A stretch of DNA of 28,500 nucleotides from Prorocentrum cordatum (taxonomy: Eukaryota; Sar; Dinophyceae; Prorocentrales; Prorocentraceae): positions 140,001-168,500 of the forward strand of contig CAUYUJ010015496.1 in NCBI GenBank assembly GCA_963575745.1, in the 5' to 3' direction. A program made the translations under genes and the position numbers. Below, one piece after another: positions 28,130 through 28,500 of this stretch. The notes under the pieces are model-generated. The model made no database searches. It saw only the letters and a list, made by a program, of their open reading frames with translations, and was not told the origin of the DNA. Within the stretch, counting starts at the first letter, position 1. The number at the start of each line of letters is the position of its first letter.

Positions 28130-28499
28130 GCCACTGCCGCCCCACGACACGAGGCGACGGTGCTACTCTGGGAAAAGTTATGACTGACAAACCCCTTTTC
28201 CCTTGTTGGTCCAGCTGCGGGATGTCTGGGAGGGCGATGCCGCCTTGGCAATATGCATAGAATCCTGCGACCTGGTTGTTAATTGTCATGCGGAAGAGAG
28301 TCTTCGCTCATTCTGGTTGTTTTTTCGCCAGCTGCTTCGTGAAATATTGCCGCTGGGTCGGAAAGCAGCAATATCGGGGCACGTGCGCTCGTTCTTCCAA
28401 TGGCGTTCCGCGGCTGCAGATCACCAGGTTTCGAGTGGCACTTCTCTTCGCATATGCACCAATACGCTGGCCAATGAACCTGGCGTGGACGCCGCTCAT
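28130..28499 (-). pseudogene. window-edge fragment of the decayed tract
   Basis: One minus frame is open except for a stop at 28308. It gives HARFIGQRIGAYAKRSATRN, CCFPTQRQYFTKQLAKKQPE, then MTINNQVAGFYAYCQGG and LPDIPQLDQQGKRGLSVI. It is cut by the window end, so the tract continues beyond 28500. Confidence 0.35.
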
Positions 28500-28500
28500 T

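Noticed and set aside
1-28500. tRNA, rRNA or snRNA genes
   Set aside because: I looked for B-box-like GGTTCGAATC and conserved rRNA/snRNA strings and saw none; a covariance-model search would be decisive.

Overview
This window looks like nuclear DNA of a dinoflagellate. The evidence is high GC, no prokaryotic gene packing, long degenerate GC-rich ORFs on both strands, abundant micro- and minisatellites, and decayed retroelement genes. The retroelement proteins resemble families I remember as highly repeated in Prorocentrum-type genomes; I could not check this. Every coding tract I can support lies on the minus strand, and none is clearly intact.

Layout: 1-150 is a CTC/CCT microsatellite. 669-1402 holds a possible two-exon gene end. 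1.5-3.7 kb is mostly repeats and skewed-composition DNA. 3698-12056 is best explained as one degenerate Ty1/copia-type LTR retroelement read right to left. It has a 5' LTR-like repeat (11841-12056), a primer-binding-site-like motif (11821-11832), an 8-bp TATAGCCC array where gag/protease should be, integrase (9051-10217), a broken integrase tail and linker (7981-9028), reverse transcriptase/RNase H (4240-5814), and a 3' LTR-like repeat (3698-3912). A block of about 2.17 kb (5815-7980), made of several GC-rich minisatellites bounded by ~147-bp direct repeats, sits inside the pol gene. On either side of it the coding sequence stops and resumes as if only a few codons were missing.

12.67-13.30 kb carries a probable RNase H fragment of a different, non-LTR element. 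13.3-15.5 kb is low-information DNA with a 19-C run and a degenerate ATC/CAT region. 15.56-19.70 kb and 22.1-28.5 kb are two long minus-strand tracts in which protein-like sequence continues with repeated frame jumps and scattered in-frame stops. I read these as decayed genes or mobile-element polyproteins. Unmodelled introns or assembly indels are alternatives. Between them (19.7-22.1 kb) lie a 74-bp tandem repeat and opposed pyrimidine and purine tracts.

The main point of interest is the nested structure: a copia-like element whose gag region is replaced by an 8-bp array and whose pol gene is split by a composite satellite cassette.
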